64,000 bases of DNA from Alnus glutinosa (lineage: Eukaryota; Streptophyta; Magnoliopsida; Fagales; Betulaceae), in NCBI RefSeq assembly GCF_958979055.1, contig NC_084886.1, forward strand, positions 17,216,654 through 17,280,653, given 5' to 3'. Position 1 is the stretch's first letter. Every line of letters starts with the position of its first letter. Below the pieces are notes generated by a model. It did not search any database. It saw nothing but the letters and a program-made list of their open reading frames with translations, and had not been told where the DNA came from. Below, piece by piece: positions 37,224 through 48,617 of the stretch. A program made the translations under genes and the position numbers.

Positions 37224-38538
37224 CCACACCCACACCCACACCCACACCCATGAACATATGGGGTCCTCTAGTAGGTAATTGATGAGATAACATGTCTTGG
37301 TTATGATTGTAGGATATAAAACTAACAAGTTCTTTACGTAGGTTCTTGATGGTAAACCTTATAATAGAAGATGTGACGTGTACAGCTTTGGCATATGCTT
37401 ATGGGAAATTTATTGCTGTGATATGCCCTACCCAGATCTTAGCTTCGCTGATGTTTCATCTGCAGTTGTTCGACAGGTCAGTTTGTATGATGAACAAGTT
37501 ATTTCTGTCAGCACAAGTTGTACGTAGTCTCTGCTGTCAGTTTTATATTATTTTTATTTGCAATATTGTTACTTAATAAGGCTCGAGAGCTGTTTTGTCA
37601 TTGTGCTTAGTGGGTTTCAGATGACATTTGGGAATGATATCCTTCTTTTTGTTTTCAATAGCATTAGAACTGATAAGTAATGTGGACTAATGCAAGTTTT
37701 GAGTTTAACTACTGTCTACACATTATATGCCTAATGCAAGTTTTGGATTTGAAATTTTTTGAGGTATGCCCTTCAAAAAGCTCTTTTTGGTTTTAACATG
37801 TGAGCAAAGCTTATTACAGCTGTGAGCTCTGACCATTTGAAACATTGATTTTGTATTAGGAATAATTATTTGATCCCAGCGTTAGAACTTTTTTTTTTCT
37901 TAGCAATTACAAGGGAAGAAGGGGAAGGGGAGAAATCCTGTCATTAGAACTTACATACGAGTAAAGGAGTCTCTATCAGTCTGACTATGCTAACCAGACA
38001 AAGACAAGGATCATGTTCTGACCCATATTTATTGATTTTTTATTTTCAGATGTACTTTTAACCTTGCTATACATTGACTATAACCGTCTAACTTTTCACA
38101 GGATGCTAGCTACACGGAGTCTGCAATTATTTACTATTGTTTGTTTTGCAAATAACTAAAGCTAAAAAATTTCAAATGGAAATGAGTTTTGTTAATTAAT
38201 TAATTAACTTATTTTTATCTTTTATAAACTTTTCTAGTGATTCCTCTTGTGTAATGTTGAACTACATTTATGCCATAAACATTTGTCATCAATCTTCAAG
38301 GGAGTTTCATACTGCATGCTTTTGTTGACAGAACTTGCGTCCGGAAATCCCCAGATGTTGTCCAAGTTCTTTAGCACATATCATGCGCAAGTGCTGGGAT
38401 GCAAATCCGGATAAACGTCCTCAAATGGATGAGGTGGTGCGAATGTTAGAAGGAATTGATACAAGCAAAGGAGGAGGGATGATACCAGAAGACCAAGCTC
38501 CGAGCTGTTTCTGTTTTTCCCCTGCTCGTGGTCCCTGA
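33484..38538 (+). CDS. RAF39: Raf-like protein kinase, RAF39 type (group C MAPKKK-like)
   Basis: Six exons: 33484-33802, 35729-35850, 36157-36365, 36494-36668, 37342-37476 and 38332-38538. All joins are GT-AG with matching phase, giving 388 residues. The N-terminal signature FRADQIDLKSLDMQLEKHLS is shared with Arabidopsis RAF39-type kinases. The kinase domain then shows a glycine loop (IADGTYGSVY, residues 87-96), VAVK lysine 108, HRDVKTEN (228-235), DFG (248-250) and APE (273-275). The C-terminus GGGMIPEDQ..CFCF..ARGP is also family-typical. All catalytic residues are present, so it should be an active Ser/Thr kinase, soluble and without membrane segments. The substrate is unknown; relatives act in stomatal and stress signalling. 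The glycine loop has Asp at position 89, which is tolerated in this subfamily. Confidence 0.93.
37013..37290. repeat. tandem duplication (138/140 bp) with compound (TC)n(AC)n in kinase intron 4
   Basis: The units 37013-37150 and 37151-37290 both run GAAAATAA-GCATTTGGATTTACGTTATT, then (CT)n, (CA)n, CATATGGGGTCCTCT and TAATTGATGAGATAA. The second copy has turned part of its CA tract into a CCCACA/ACACCC pattern. It lies within intron 4 (36669-37341). Confidence 0.92.
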
Positions 38539-39526
38539 TCATTTTTGTTATACACTTGCGTGCTTTGTTGAATTAATTGTGCCTGGAAAAACGAAGAAAT
38601 TGGTGGAGCTGTTCATTGGATTTTTAGGTCTGCAAAATTTGTTTTGGTCACTTAGGTTTTATGGAAATTTATATCAAATTGTATTCCAAAGTGATTTGTG
38701 TTTGTGCTATGGGTTTGGTATTGGTGATAGAGTCATGATATACCTAATGGTCTGGAGGGCAAGGTCATGTTGGAAGTAACAGAGAGCTTAGGCAATCCCT
38801 GCATGGGAAACTGGAAAGCAACATTGTACAGACACAAGGAATAAATATATTTTCATATTATGATATGTATGGCTTTTCTTGCAAGAAAAATATGGCTTTT
38901 CTTGGACATAACCCTGGCTAGGGCCCTGAATTACACCCAACCCAGCCCGAGTGAAGTTTGACTACTCCTTGGTGGTCCACAGAGAGAGAGAGAGAGGGCC
39001 TTCTTTTTGGGTCAACTGGACCAAACTTGCACGCAAGAAAGCAGTCCCTTGGCCTTATATTTAGCAAGGTGGGATTCGATCCTGTACCTTTTTTGAGAAC
39101 TCAGAAGACTTATCATGGGATTCGGATTCCGAGCAATTTGTTTGGATTATTAGCAACTAGGACAGTAAGAGCGAGAGAGTTTATATGAAGTCTACTTGTC
39201 AGAGTAGGTAGGCGGGTTGTTCGAGATTTATTCATATAAGTGGGTTCTATAAAGACTCTCTCGTAGTTACTGCCGAAATTGCTAACAATTCAGATAACAA
39301 ATTGTTGGATATATCTCTTATCCTGACATGTCTTTTGTTCTTGTTTAGAGACAGAAGTATGTTGTACATGTAACATGGTAGTGTGTGGTGTGACAGTCTT
39401 TTGGTCTTGAATTTTGAATCTAGAGTAAAAATATTGCCAAAACAGAAGTATAATCAGAGGGAAGTTTGGCAATAAACAGGGCTTGCCTGCCGTACTAGAA
39501 GATAAATGCTACTTTTTCATCTCTCA

Positions 39527-39580
<54 letters not shown>

Positions 39581-40445
39581 ATAAAAAAAACTACAATTAA
39601 ATATTTAGGATCTACTCGTGGGTCGGTGAATTTGAAACAGCATTGATGAGAGATTGAGGAGTAGCAGGTCTCTATAGTCTATACCACCTCCCCTTGCTTA
39701 ACATACAATTGGACCTTATTTTCTTTTATTAGATATAACTCTACTTTTTTTTCTTTTTTTTTGGAGTAAGATATAACTATACTTATGGTCTAAGTGACTA
39801 ATAATGGTGGTTTTAGAAGGATTAGGTGGAGTGTAAGGCACTTTATCTCTTCTTTTCTTTTTGGTTTAAAGCTACAAGGCACTCCGACCTGTTCTTAATG
39901 CTATCCCCATATAATGGCAGCCAAACTAACCTTATCTTGATTTTGCAGAAGGCAATCAATCAAAATTCACAAAAATCCCTATTTGCCCAAATGGCGCCTA
40001 TTAATTTGCCCTATCGAAATTTGGGGAAATAATTCAAAGTAGTGGTGTCCGTGTCACACTTTTGATCTTTATCTTCTGTCATTTTTCTTGTCGTTCACTT
40101 CACCTTTTATGTAAGCCAAGATAGAACGAGTGCTTAAACAAAAAGACAAGAAAATAAGAAAAGAAACTTGGTTGGGCAATAAAGAACTGGAAATGAATGT
40201 GGACGCTACAGTACTCTTAGGGTTCATCTGGAGCTTAATCCGACCGGATACATCATACATGCTCACATAGATGCTATATATGTGGCCATTAGCTAGGTGG
40301 TCGGACGATGATGTACAAAGTGGTGACTACCCATTCTGCCCTCTTTCTCTTGTTTGTTTGGAAATTGGACCCCACTATCCAAATTTCTTAAGCTTACGTG
40401 TCAAGTGGCAATAAGATGGACCAACTTTATCAACTTTTGGAGGTA

Positions 40446-40684
40446 GTGGATTATTATCAGATATTGGTGCCTTTAAAGGATTTGAAAAATCTAATTTTGG
40501 ACAATTAAATATATGATTATGGTCGTCATATGTTTGTCATATTATCTTCTTCTTCTTTTTTTTTTTTTTTTTTTTTTTATATCTATATCCACTATCAACT
40601 ATTGGTGCCTTGAGGATTTGAAAATCTAATTTAGACAATTAAATATATGATTATGGCCATATGTTTGTCATATTATCTTTTTAT
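40446..40684. repeat. direct duplication of about 100 bp
   Basis: 40446-40553 and about 40590-40684 both contain TATTGGTGCCTT, GGATTTGAAAA-TCTAATTT, GACAATTAAATATATGATTA and CATATGTTTGTCATATTATC. They are separated by a T-run of about 25 bases. Confidence 0.85.
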
Positions 40685-41524
40685 TATTATTATCTAGCTT
40701 GTAATAAAAAAAGTACGGCCTCTCCTTATAAGACCCATAAAATTATATTACGTGTATCAAGAACCATGTTACCATATCATATATGCACAAAATTTTTAAA
40801 TAATTAGAAAAAAATAGAAAAACATAGGGAGGTGGAGCCAATTTTGTTGCCCATGTGGCACCTCCACATAGGGGTGGCAGATGGGAAATGTGAATAGAGC
40901 CAACTCTTGTTGCTACCCTTTATAAGATAGAAATCAATCTTTACATTTCGACCACCTCTAATAAAGAAGGTGGCCAAGAGCTACTCTTTAAAAGAGAAGA
41001 AGGTGAGGCGATTGCTCGTCTTTTTAAGCCTTTTGACCACCCTCCTAACATAATGACAATGATCACCGGCTGACTTCTGACTCTTTTTTTAAAAGAAAAT
41101 TGCTCATGACCGTTATTGCTCTTTTAAAAAAGTGCAATTTGAGGACCGGGGCGCAAGGCAGAGCCACCCCTTCACTCTATTTTTTTTTTTTTTTTTTGTG
41201 CATATGAATTTAGTGACAGAGAGGATGAGTAAAATAAAAAAAAAAAAAATAGCTTAATTGGATAGGCACGTGGAGCATTATCATTCCACGCAAGACAGCA
41301 AGGTAGGGCACCCCTTAATTAATGCACTTCAAGATAGGAATTGGAAAGATAGACGGCAAGGATTACTTATTTTTTTTTTAGGAGTTTCCTATACGGCATG
41401 TGTAGGCTGAGCTAGGTAGTTGGTTTTTTCCCAAATAAGTTGAGTGTCAATTATTTATCCAAAAACCTCCATAATTTCTTCTCGTACCTCGTACCTTTCT
41501 TGCCTGCTCTATTCAGACGGAAAA

Positions 41525-41680
41525 ATATTATTGCACAATAATATTACACAATTTGTGCACAATACAAGACACATGGATGAAATTCATGTGATGAGTCTTA
41601 CTCACATGAGTCTCACCCTATATATCTTGTGTTGTACATAAGTTGTGTAATGTTGATATACAAGAATCATTCTCCTATCC
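41525..41680. mobile_element. small inverted-repeat element (MITE-like)
   Basis: The left arm carries ATATTACACAATTTGTGCACAATACAAGA, and the right arm, inverted, carries CATTACACAACTTATGTACAACACAAGA. The centre is palindromic around TCACATGAG. It is about 155 bp and non-coding. Confidence 0.5.
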
Positions 41681-42470
41681 AATTAGCTAGCTTGTTGCCC
41701 ACCATTGACGTGGACCATGATAAACATAGTGATCACATCTAATCTCCTGTTAGTCAAATGTTGGAAATTGACAACTTAATTCTTTAGCCACAGCAAAAAT
41801 ACTTGCAATTTGAAATCCAAATTCCCTAAATTTCATGTTTTTTAAATATAAATATTAATTTGATAGACTGAATTAAAAGAATTTTCTCTTATTATAATTA
41901 CATTATTAAGAATTAAAAAAAAAATTACTTTGTTTTAATTACATATGTGAAATGAAGATGCATATAATTAATGAGGATTATATTTTTTATTCTACAATTG
42001 TTCAATATAACGTGCGGACATTTTGAATTACCCATTATTATTATTTTTTAATTTAACAAAGATTAACCTAAAGATTATTAGTGAGAAGTATCACATCAAT
42101 TCAATTTTTACTGAATAAATATTCCATAAAATTATAGTATTTAACATTTTTTTTTTCGGTAATGACGTCACATTTACAATATTGAGAAAGAAACATAAAT
42201 ATAAACGAGATAAGATAAAGAAAGAAAAATTCATATGCTTAGGAGTTGGGAATAATAGTAATCCCAGTTGGCGTGAGAATTAATCGTAGTGGTGGAGGGC
42301 ATATTCGTAAGTTTGCATATCCGCTAGGCCTCTTTAAAAGGTTTCAAGAACCGTAGCAAGTGAGCAAGGAAGGACGGGTGGTGCACTGGTGCTTCAGTAC
42401 TTTCAAACTCCGCATTAAACCGCCACGAAAACCATTGTCTTCTAGCTTTTTCTCTGATAGATTCTACGAC

Positions 42471-44247
42471 ATGGGTTTAGGAGCTGGTGCGGAGGAGAAG
42501 TCGTCGTCGTTTATGTCCGAGTTCATTCGGAAGTGCGGTGGCTACGTTGTCATTGACGGCGGCTTTGCCACGGAGCTCGAACGACACGGGGCTGACCTCA
42601 ATGACCCTCTTTGGAGCGCCAAGTGCCTTATTGATTCTCCTCATCTTGTCAGAAGGGTACGTAAACACATACTCTCTCTCTCTCTCTCTCTTTTGCTGTT
42701 TGTTTCTTGGGAAATATGAAGAACAAATGGAAGGAAAGAAAGATATGATTCTAAAATAGCTTTCCTTTTCTGGGTACTAGAAACTAGTGTTTAGAGCTTT
42801 AGATTCTCATAGGGTTTTTTTTTTTTTTTTTGGTAATATTCCTACATCAACGGGAAGAATATAGAAGATTTTTCTTTCCTTTCTTTTGTTTTTGGTCGGA
42901 GTGATTTTCAGGAATCTGCATGTTGTAATATTTCTCCCATCATATCTGTATTTTCCAGCATATTTTTAGTAATTAATTATTGAAATGGAGATTATATTTT
43001 TAATTTTAAATTACGTTAATTTAAAATTCTTTATTGTATTACCCAGATTTAGTATCATAATACTTTTGATACTGAACAAGAACATATATTTAATATTCTA
43101 AATAAGTAAAAGTTTAAATGCGCTTAGAAAAAGAAAAAGAAAAAGTGATTTACAGAAATCTAGATCCATACACGTGAATACTACGAAGAAAAGATAGGCA
43201 TTATCTCCGGTGGAAAACATAGAAATAAATTTTTTGACAGTGACGTGGCGAAAATTCTCGAGTCCACGTGGATCATGGTGGAAGAGTATTTTATCCAAAT
43301 TAATTGGAAATCAATACTAACTTAATTGCCAATATTCTGCTGAATGATTTGACTGGCAATTAATAAGCTGTATGATTCTAGAGAAATATTATCAATTCTA
43401 AATAATTCTATAATAGTCTTCAATGGTCAAGTAAGTACTTCTTTTTAAAGTTGTTTTTGAGCAATGATTCACTACCATCTAAATATACAACTTTTCACTA
43501 CCTTGTCTATGTGGCAAGGTGGTCCCCCACTTTAATTTATTTTTAAAAAATAAAAAAACTCAAAAAGTAGTGGGGGACCACCTTGCCACATATGCAAGGT
43601 GGTGAAAAGTTGTAGAGTAATGTTTCTTACACAACTCTCACACAACTTTTACACAACTCTAACTACTTTTTGTTATGATTAACCATTGGATTTGTTTTCC
43701 AACATGTGGGTCCTAGATATTCAATGGCTGATTTTAAAAGAAAGTTGTTAGAGTTGTGTAAAAGTTGTACAAAAATTGTGTAAGAAACATTACTCAAAGT
43801 TGTATATTTAGGTGGTAGTGAATCATTACTCTTAAAAAAATTTGTGATAAATTTATAATCTATGTAATATTTTTCCGACCAAAATTATCATAAGATTGGT
43901 TGATAGTTGAAAGTATCTCGAAAAATGGTAGGAATTTGGATTCTTACCCTTTTTATTTTTTATTTTTATGATTATAACAAGAAAGGCCAAAGTGCCAAAG
44001 TAATAAGGCATGCAAATGCATGCATGTCCTGATAAATTATTAGAACGTACGCACTGGATTGATTGTTAAATAAGCGTTAATATCAATATTATTAATTAAT
44101 GGATTTATTGTTAATTGTCGTGGTTCATTCAACAGGTTCACCTAGATTACCTCAACTCCGGTGCAAATATTATACTAACAGCATCTTATCAGGTAGTTTT
44201 CGATACCCACTTTTTATCTTCTTCGATTTTCACCCGTAGATCCCTTT

Positions 44248-44286
<39 letters not shown>

Positions 44287-46862
44287 TTATTCATCCAAAA
44301 TAAATAAATAAATAAAAAAGTTACCGTGTTTTTCACTTGACACAGGCCACCATTCAGGGCTTCGAGGCTAAAGGCTTGTCCAGTGAAGAAGCTGAAGCTT
44401 TGCTTAGGAAAAGTGTAGAAATTGCATGCGAGGCCCGGGAAATTTACCATGAAAGGTGCACAAAAGATTCTTGGGATTTCATGGAAAATGGGACGAGTTC
44501 GAGTCGACGTCCAATTCTAGTTGCAGCTTCTGTGGGCAGCTATGGAGCTTATTTAGCTGATGGTTCTGAGTATAGGTTTGTGAACTTCGACTACTCCATG
44601 GATTAATTTCTTTGAGCCTGTTTGGGATTGGTTCGAGTCCTCCAATTCTCATTTTCAACCTTTTTTTGAAATGCAGTTTTGAGTTTTGTTTTTTTTTTTT
44701 AAAAAAAAAAAAAAAATTAGCAAAAATATGAATTATAATTTTTTTTCCAAATGAATCCGTTTTTACTCTGCACAAAAAAGCAGTTTTTAAACCCCAAACG
44801 GGCTCTATTTTCATTGGTTTTGATATTTGTCTCTATCTCTAACTCTTCACGGCTCAACAAAGCACATGATTCATGGTTGGTTGCTTATTATATTGAGCAC
44901 GTAACTGATCATGCATCTATGCGTGTCATTTTCCATTTTTTAATGCTTGCCTCCTATGATTACGTGAGACATGTATAAAAAAAGAGAAAGGGTAGATATT
45001 TCAAAAACTGGTTTTCAAATGACGTGTCACAATCCTATGAAATTATGACACATTTTTCAAAATGATAAATCACATGAGATTGTGACACATCATTTGAAAA
45101 CTAACTTTTGAGAAAAAAAATTTGAGATGTCTAGTATTCCCCATAAAAAAATGCATGCGAGATAATCACGTGCATTTTAGATAGATATTAGTTTAATAAA
45201 CACGATTGCTGTAAATTTGTCTAACCTAGTTTGAACGAAAACTTTGACGTAGGGTTATGTAAATCTTAGTTTTGGGTGAGAGGGTTTGTCTTTAAAGCAA
45301 GTATAATGTCTAACATGAACACAAGCTTGTTGGCCGGCCTGTGTTGTGGTTCATTTTCTTTTTACTTTGACATTGATAGTTTAAGAATCTTGTTGTGATA
45401 CATCAACATGTCTCTATATGATTTATTTTCTCTCCACAGCGGAAACTACGGTGACGCAATTACTTTGGAAACGTTGAAGGATTTTCACAGAAGAAGGGTG
45501 CAGATTCTGGCAAACTCAGGTGCTGACCTAATTGCGTTTGAAACAATCCCAAACAAGTTAGAAGCGAAGGTATGTATCACAGTATTTTGTCTTCTGAAAT
45601 GTGTTAGTATGGCCTCTAGCTCTGGCCCAACATATTTGTTCACTTTCTTTTATTTATTGGCTATTGCAGGCATATGCTGAGCTCCTTGAGGAAGAAGGCA
45701 TAGAAATTCCAGCATGGTTTTCTTTCAATTCTAAGGATGGAGTTAATGTGGTTAGTGGCGATCCTATTTCAGAGTGTGCCTCCATTGCAGATTCTTGCAA
45801 GCAGGTTGTTGCTGTTGGAATCAACTGTACCCCTCCTAGATTTATCCATGGACTAATTACATCTATTCAAAAGGTATGAGTTTTTGGGTTGATGCTCATT
45901 TATGAGAGTATTTCTAATACAAGTTCCAAAATCTCTGCTTATTTTCTCATGACCTTGGGAAGAAATTTTGGGTTAGGCCTCTTACAGAAGGATTTTTCGT
46001 TGTTGTGGCTTATAGACTTTATCACTTCATGTGCAGCTTGCCTGAGTTTTTGATTCTTGTTAACTTCCTAAACACATGAAGACATTAGTCTGAGTATTGA
46101 TATTGAATATAGTTGGTTGAGTGCAGTACATCCTCACAATCAGTTCAGTACTGGATTAACAAGACATTTATCCTGCTTAATTAGGATTTTCAAATGATGT
46201 TTTTCTGGATTGTCTCTTCAAACGAGCAGTCGAATGAAGCGTTGGGATTATAATTTATACTGCTCCTGATTCATTTCACACTTACCCTGCTTTACATTTT
46301 GAAAATTTTGAAGTGATGTTTCTCTGGCTAACCAATTGGCAGGTAACAAGTAAACCAATTCTGGTATATCCCAACAGTGGTGAGACTTATGACGGTCGGG
46401 CCAAGCAATGGGTGGTGAGTTTCCTGCTTCACTCTAATGCTTATTCATAAGACCTTTTTAGGGTCATTAAGAACAATTGCATACTCACAATGTGAATGGT
46501 ATGGTTTCATATCAATCCTTCTAAAAACCCACTTTTCACTGATTTACCACCATATATATGGTTCTCAATCTTCCCATTAAAACAAAAGGCAATGTACTTT
46601 AATCCAACTGTTGCATGGTTGGGACATTGATGGGTGTTTGAATTCCATAGACAGTAGGTTCTGATAGTGTTTGATATTTTGCCTCAAAGAGCTGAAGTTC
46701 AATATTCCCTTTTTGCAGAAATCAAGTGGGGATGTGGATGAAGATTTTGTCTCATACATTGGCAAGTGGAGGGAAGCTGGGGCTTCTCTGTTTGGTGGGT
46801 GCTGCAGGACTAGCCCCAAAACTATTAGAGGCATAGCCAGGGCGCTCCCTAGTAAAAACTAA
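42471..46862 (+). CDS. HMT3: homocysteine S-methyltransferase, HMT3 type
   Basis: Seven exons: 42471-42656, 44136-44192, 44346-44575, 45440-45569, 45670-45873, 46343-46414 and 46719-46862. All are GT-AG with matching phase and give 340 residues, close to the length known for plant HMTs. The enzyme moves a methyl group from S-methylmethionine (or AdoMet) to homocysteine, making methionine, in the cytosol; no transit peptide is visible. Seen motifs: GGFATELERHGADL near the N-terminus, GSYGAYLADGSEY, FETIPNKLEA, and the three zinc-binding cysteines GINC (Cys254) and GGCC (Cys321, Cys322). The start is the ATG at 42471; upstream in-frame sequence lacks another ATG and does not look like the family. 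The gene appears intact. HMT3 as closest relative is inferred from synteny. Confidence 0.93.
43459..43831. mobile_element. nested MITEs in HMT intron 1
   Basis: Outer arms GAGCAATGATTCACTACC (43459) and, inverted, GAGTAATGATTCACTACC (ending 43831) enclose two further inverted repeats. Inner A, about 43488-43615, has arms centred on GGCAAGGTGGTCCCCCAC. Inner B, 43615-43795, has arms GTTTCTTACACAA..TTTTACACAACTCTAAC. This looks like insertions of related elements into one another. It is non-coding and inside intron 1 (42657-44135). Confidence 0.72.
44252..44284. repeat. (TA)n microsatellite in HMT intron 2
   Basis: An uninterrupted TA dinucleotide run of about 30 bp lies between exons 2 and 3. 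Confidence 0.95.
45001..45112. mobile_element. small inverted repeat in HMT intron 3
   Basis: The left arm GTTTTCAAATGACGTGTCAC and the inverted right arm GTTTTCAAATGATGTGTCAC match over about 35-40 bp, with a short spacer. This is probably a MITE remnant or stem-loop-forming element. Confidence 0.65.
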
Positions 46863-47944
46863 TGAAGTTACCCCAAGAAGGAAGCGCCTCAAGCACGTTC
46901 TCCTACTGTTAAAAAGCTGCCTTTTTCTCTGGTTCCCTTCCTCATGCAAAGAAGCAGATATAGCAATCTATTTGTAACCAGAAAATAAGAAAGGGAGCTG
47001 AATGTTCCACCCGTTGACCGGCAAAAGTAGTGCAAAGAATGGACAAAACGGAGCTAACATGTTAGACTTGCATGACCCAAAGACTGGCATGTAGTTAACA
47101 ATAAGAAGCTAGAACTGGTTTTTTGACTTTTTGCTTCCTTGTCTCATAAGATCGAAGAAATAACAGCAGAATTGTGGGAATGGTTATTTGAGATTCACAC
47201 TCACCTTCACTTCGTGAAAAAGGCTAGGGAGAAAAATGGTCCTATGTATCCTCAAATAACAATAGATTAATGTGATTTCGTTTGAAATTTGAGAGAGAGA
47301 GAGAGTTAAGTGAACTGCAACATAATCGTACCACAAGTTCAACCCAAAAAATACATGCATAATTGGTATACGTGGTTTTGCTCTAAAATAATAACTTAAT
47401 TTTCAAAAGTGACAAATCTGCTACTTATAATTTACAAGTTTATCAATTTGATACTTATGTTCATCCCCCCTCTAAGACCCAACGGAGTTTTTTTCACGTG
47501 TATAAAAAACCGTGTACTACTAATAAAACGTTGAAATGTGTACAAAATGTTAGTTTAGCATGATATATATTGACAATATTTTATTGGTTTTACATGGTGT
47601 TGGGTGCCTTTTTTGAGTTTGAGGCTTGAGCCCAAGTTGTTGGTGGGTCAAAAGACAAGCCTAGCACTCACGGTAATCCGACAGATCAACGGCTAGCGAG
47701 GCAACAAAAGCTTGCAACCAGATTAACGTGGGGCTTAAATTCTCGCGGTGAGACGCAAGGGAATCCACACGGGTGAGAAATAAATAAAATGGGATTCAAA
47801 GTTAATCTGTACAGTATCTTAAGGATGTGTTTAGCAGGATAACCGTGCACTAGTGTCACATTATGAATTCATAGTGGAGAAAATGACAGCGCGCCAGAAC
47901 TTTAAACCAGTTGACACAATTTTAGTGAAAAAATAATTCTAATT
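46863..47944. other. HMT 3' flank and repeat-like intergenic DNA
   Basis: 3'UTR of HMT, then AT-rich DNA. At about 47600-47830 the text (GAGCCCAAGTTGTTGG, ATTAACGTGGGGCTTAAATT) resembles fragments of plant LTR elements, but no structure could be closed. The N-terminal part of the YS1-like gene expected here is not recognisable. Confidence 0.4.
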
Positions 47945-48139
47945 TCGTAATTCTTTGATTAGAGGTTACTCTGCTGCTGGACTTGGTGGTGATGCTATCT
48001 TGCTTTATATATTGAGATGGTGGTTGCGGGCATTGTGCCTGATAAATTCACGTGTCCGTTTTTTGCTGAGCGCATGCACGAAGGCTGTAGGGTTTTGTGA
48101 GGGAATTCAAGCTCATGGAGTAGTTGTTAAGATGGGTTT
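47945..48139 (+). pseudogene. YS1: YS1-like DYW-PPR pseudogene, 5' fragment
   Basis: The frame reads NSLIRGYSAAGLGG and later FLLSACTKAVGFCEGIQAHG and VVKMG. This is a PLS-class pentatricopeptide stretch closely resembling Arabidopsis YS1 (At3g22690, needed for editing of a plastid rpoB transcript). Stops lie directly upstream in frame, and the N-terminal region with its transit peptide is missing. The fragment ends at the GGTTT target site (48135-48139) of the Gypsy element. Part of the repeat is degraded (the segment around ILRWWLRALC). Confidence 0.82.
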
Positions 48140-48587
48140 TGTCACACGGCGTTCTGGGAAGGGGGAGAGAAAGGTAAAGGTGCGATCTTTTGGGCATGGT
48201 AGAGAGAAGAGAAGGAGAAGTGGAGTTCAAGGCTAGTTACGTGGCAGCGTGATGGTGTCCAGCTGGCTTCTAGAAGGATAGCAGACGGGGCGTTTTGGGT
48301 CTGGCCTAGGGTTATGCGTTTTAGCCTTATTGCTGCCGTTTTGTGTCTTGATTCTCTTGTTACCGTTTTACTACTTAAGGGTTGCGTTTTGTAAGGGCTA
48401 TATATAAAGCCCAAGGGTAGTCTCTTAGGGTTATCCTGAAAACTTGAAGAATTAAGTACTGCAGGGTGGCTACCTCGAATCAGCCTAATCTGTCATCAGA
48501 ATTATCAATATAATCTCCATCAATTTCCTCTTAATTTCATCCTAAAAATTACACTTTAAACCCTTGAACAGTAACTGAACTGTTTCA
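48140..48587 (+). repeat. 5' LTR
   Basis: It starts TGTCACACGG and ends CTGTTTCA. A TATATATAAA box at about 48399-48408 is the probable promoter element for the retrotransposon transcript. Relative to the 3' LTR it has four extra bases (CGAT near 48183). Confidence 0.95.
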
Positions 48588-48617
48588 ATTGGTATCAGAG
48601 CCCTCGATCCTTGACTT

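Larger units (their letters stand above)
38539..42300. other. intergenic region between kinase and HMT
   Basis: 3'UTR of the kinase, then repeats. There is a (GA)n near 38980-38997 and a (CT)n(TA)n tract at 39534-39580. A tandem pair sits at 40446-40684, and GC-rich degenerate repeat sequence lies near 40830-41180. A small inverted-repeat element lies at 41525-41680. No supported gene. Confidence 0.5.

Noticed and set aside
36951..37293. Frames of Leu-Ser-His-Thr or Cys-Val repeats
   Set aside because: Translations of (CT)n(CA)n tracts inside a kinase intron.
44610..44650. GGTTCGAGTCC string resembling a tRNA T-arm
   Set aside because: No acceptor, D-arm or anticodon arm can be placed around it.
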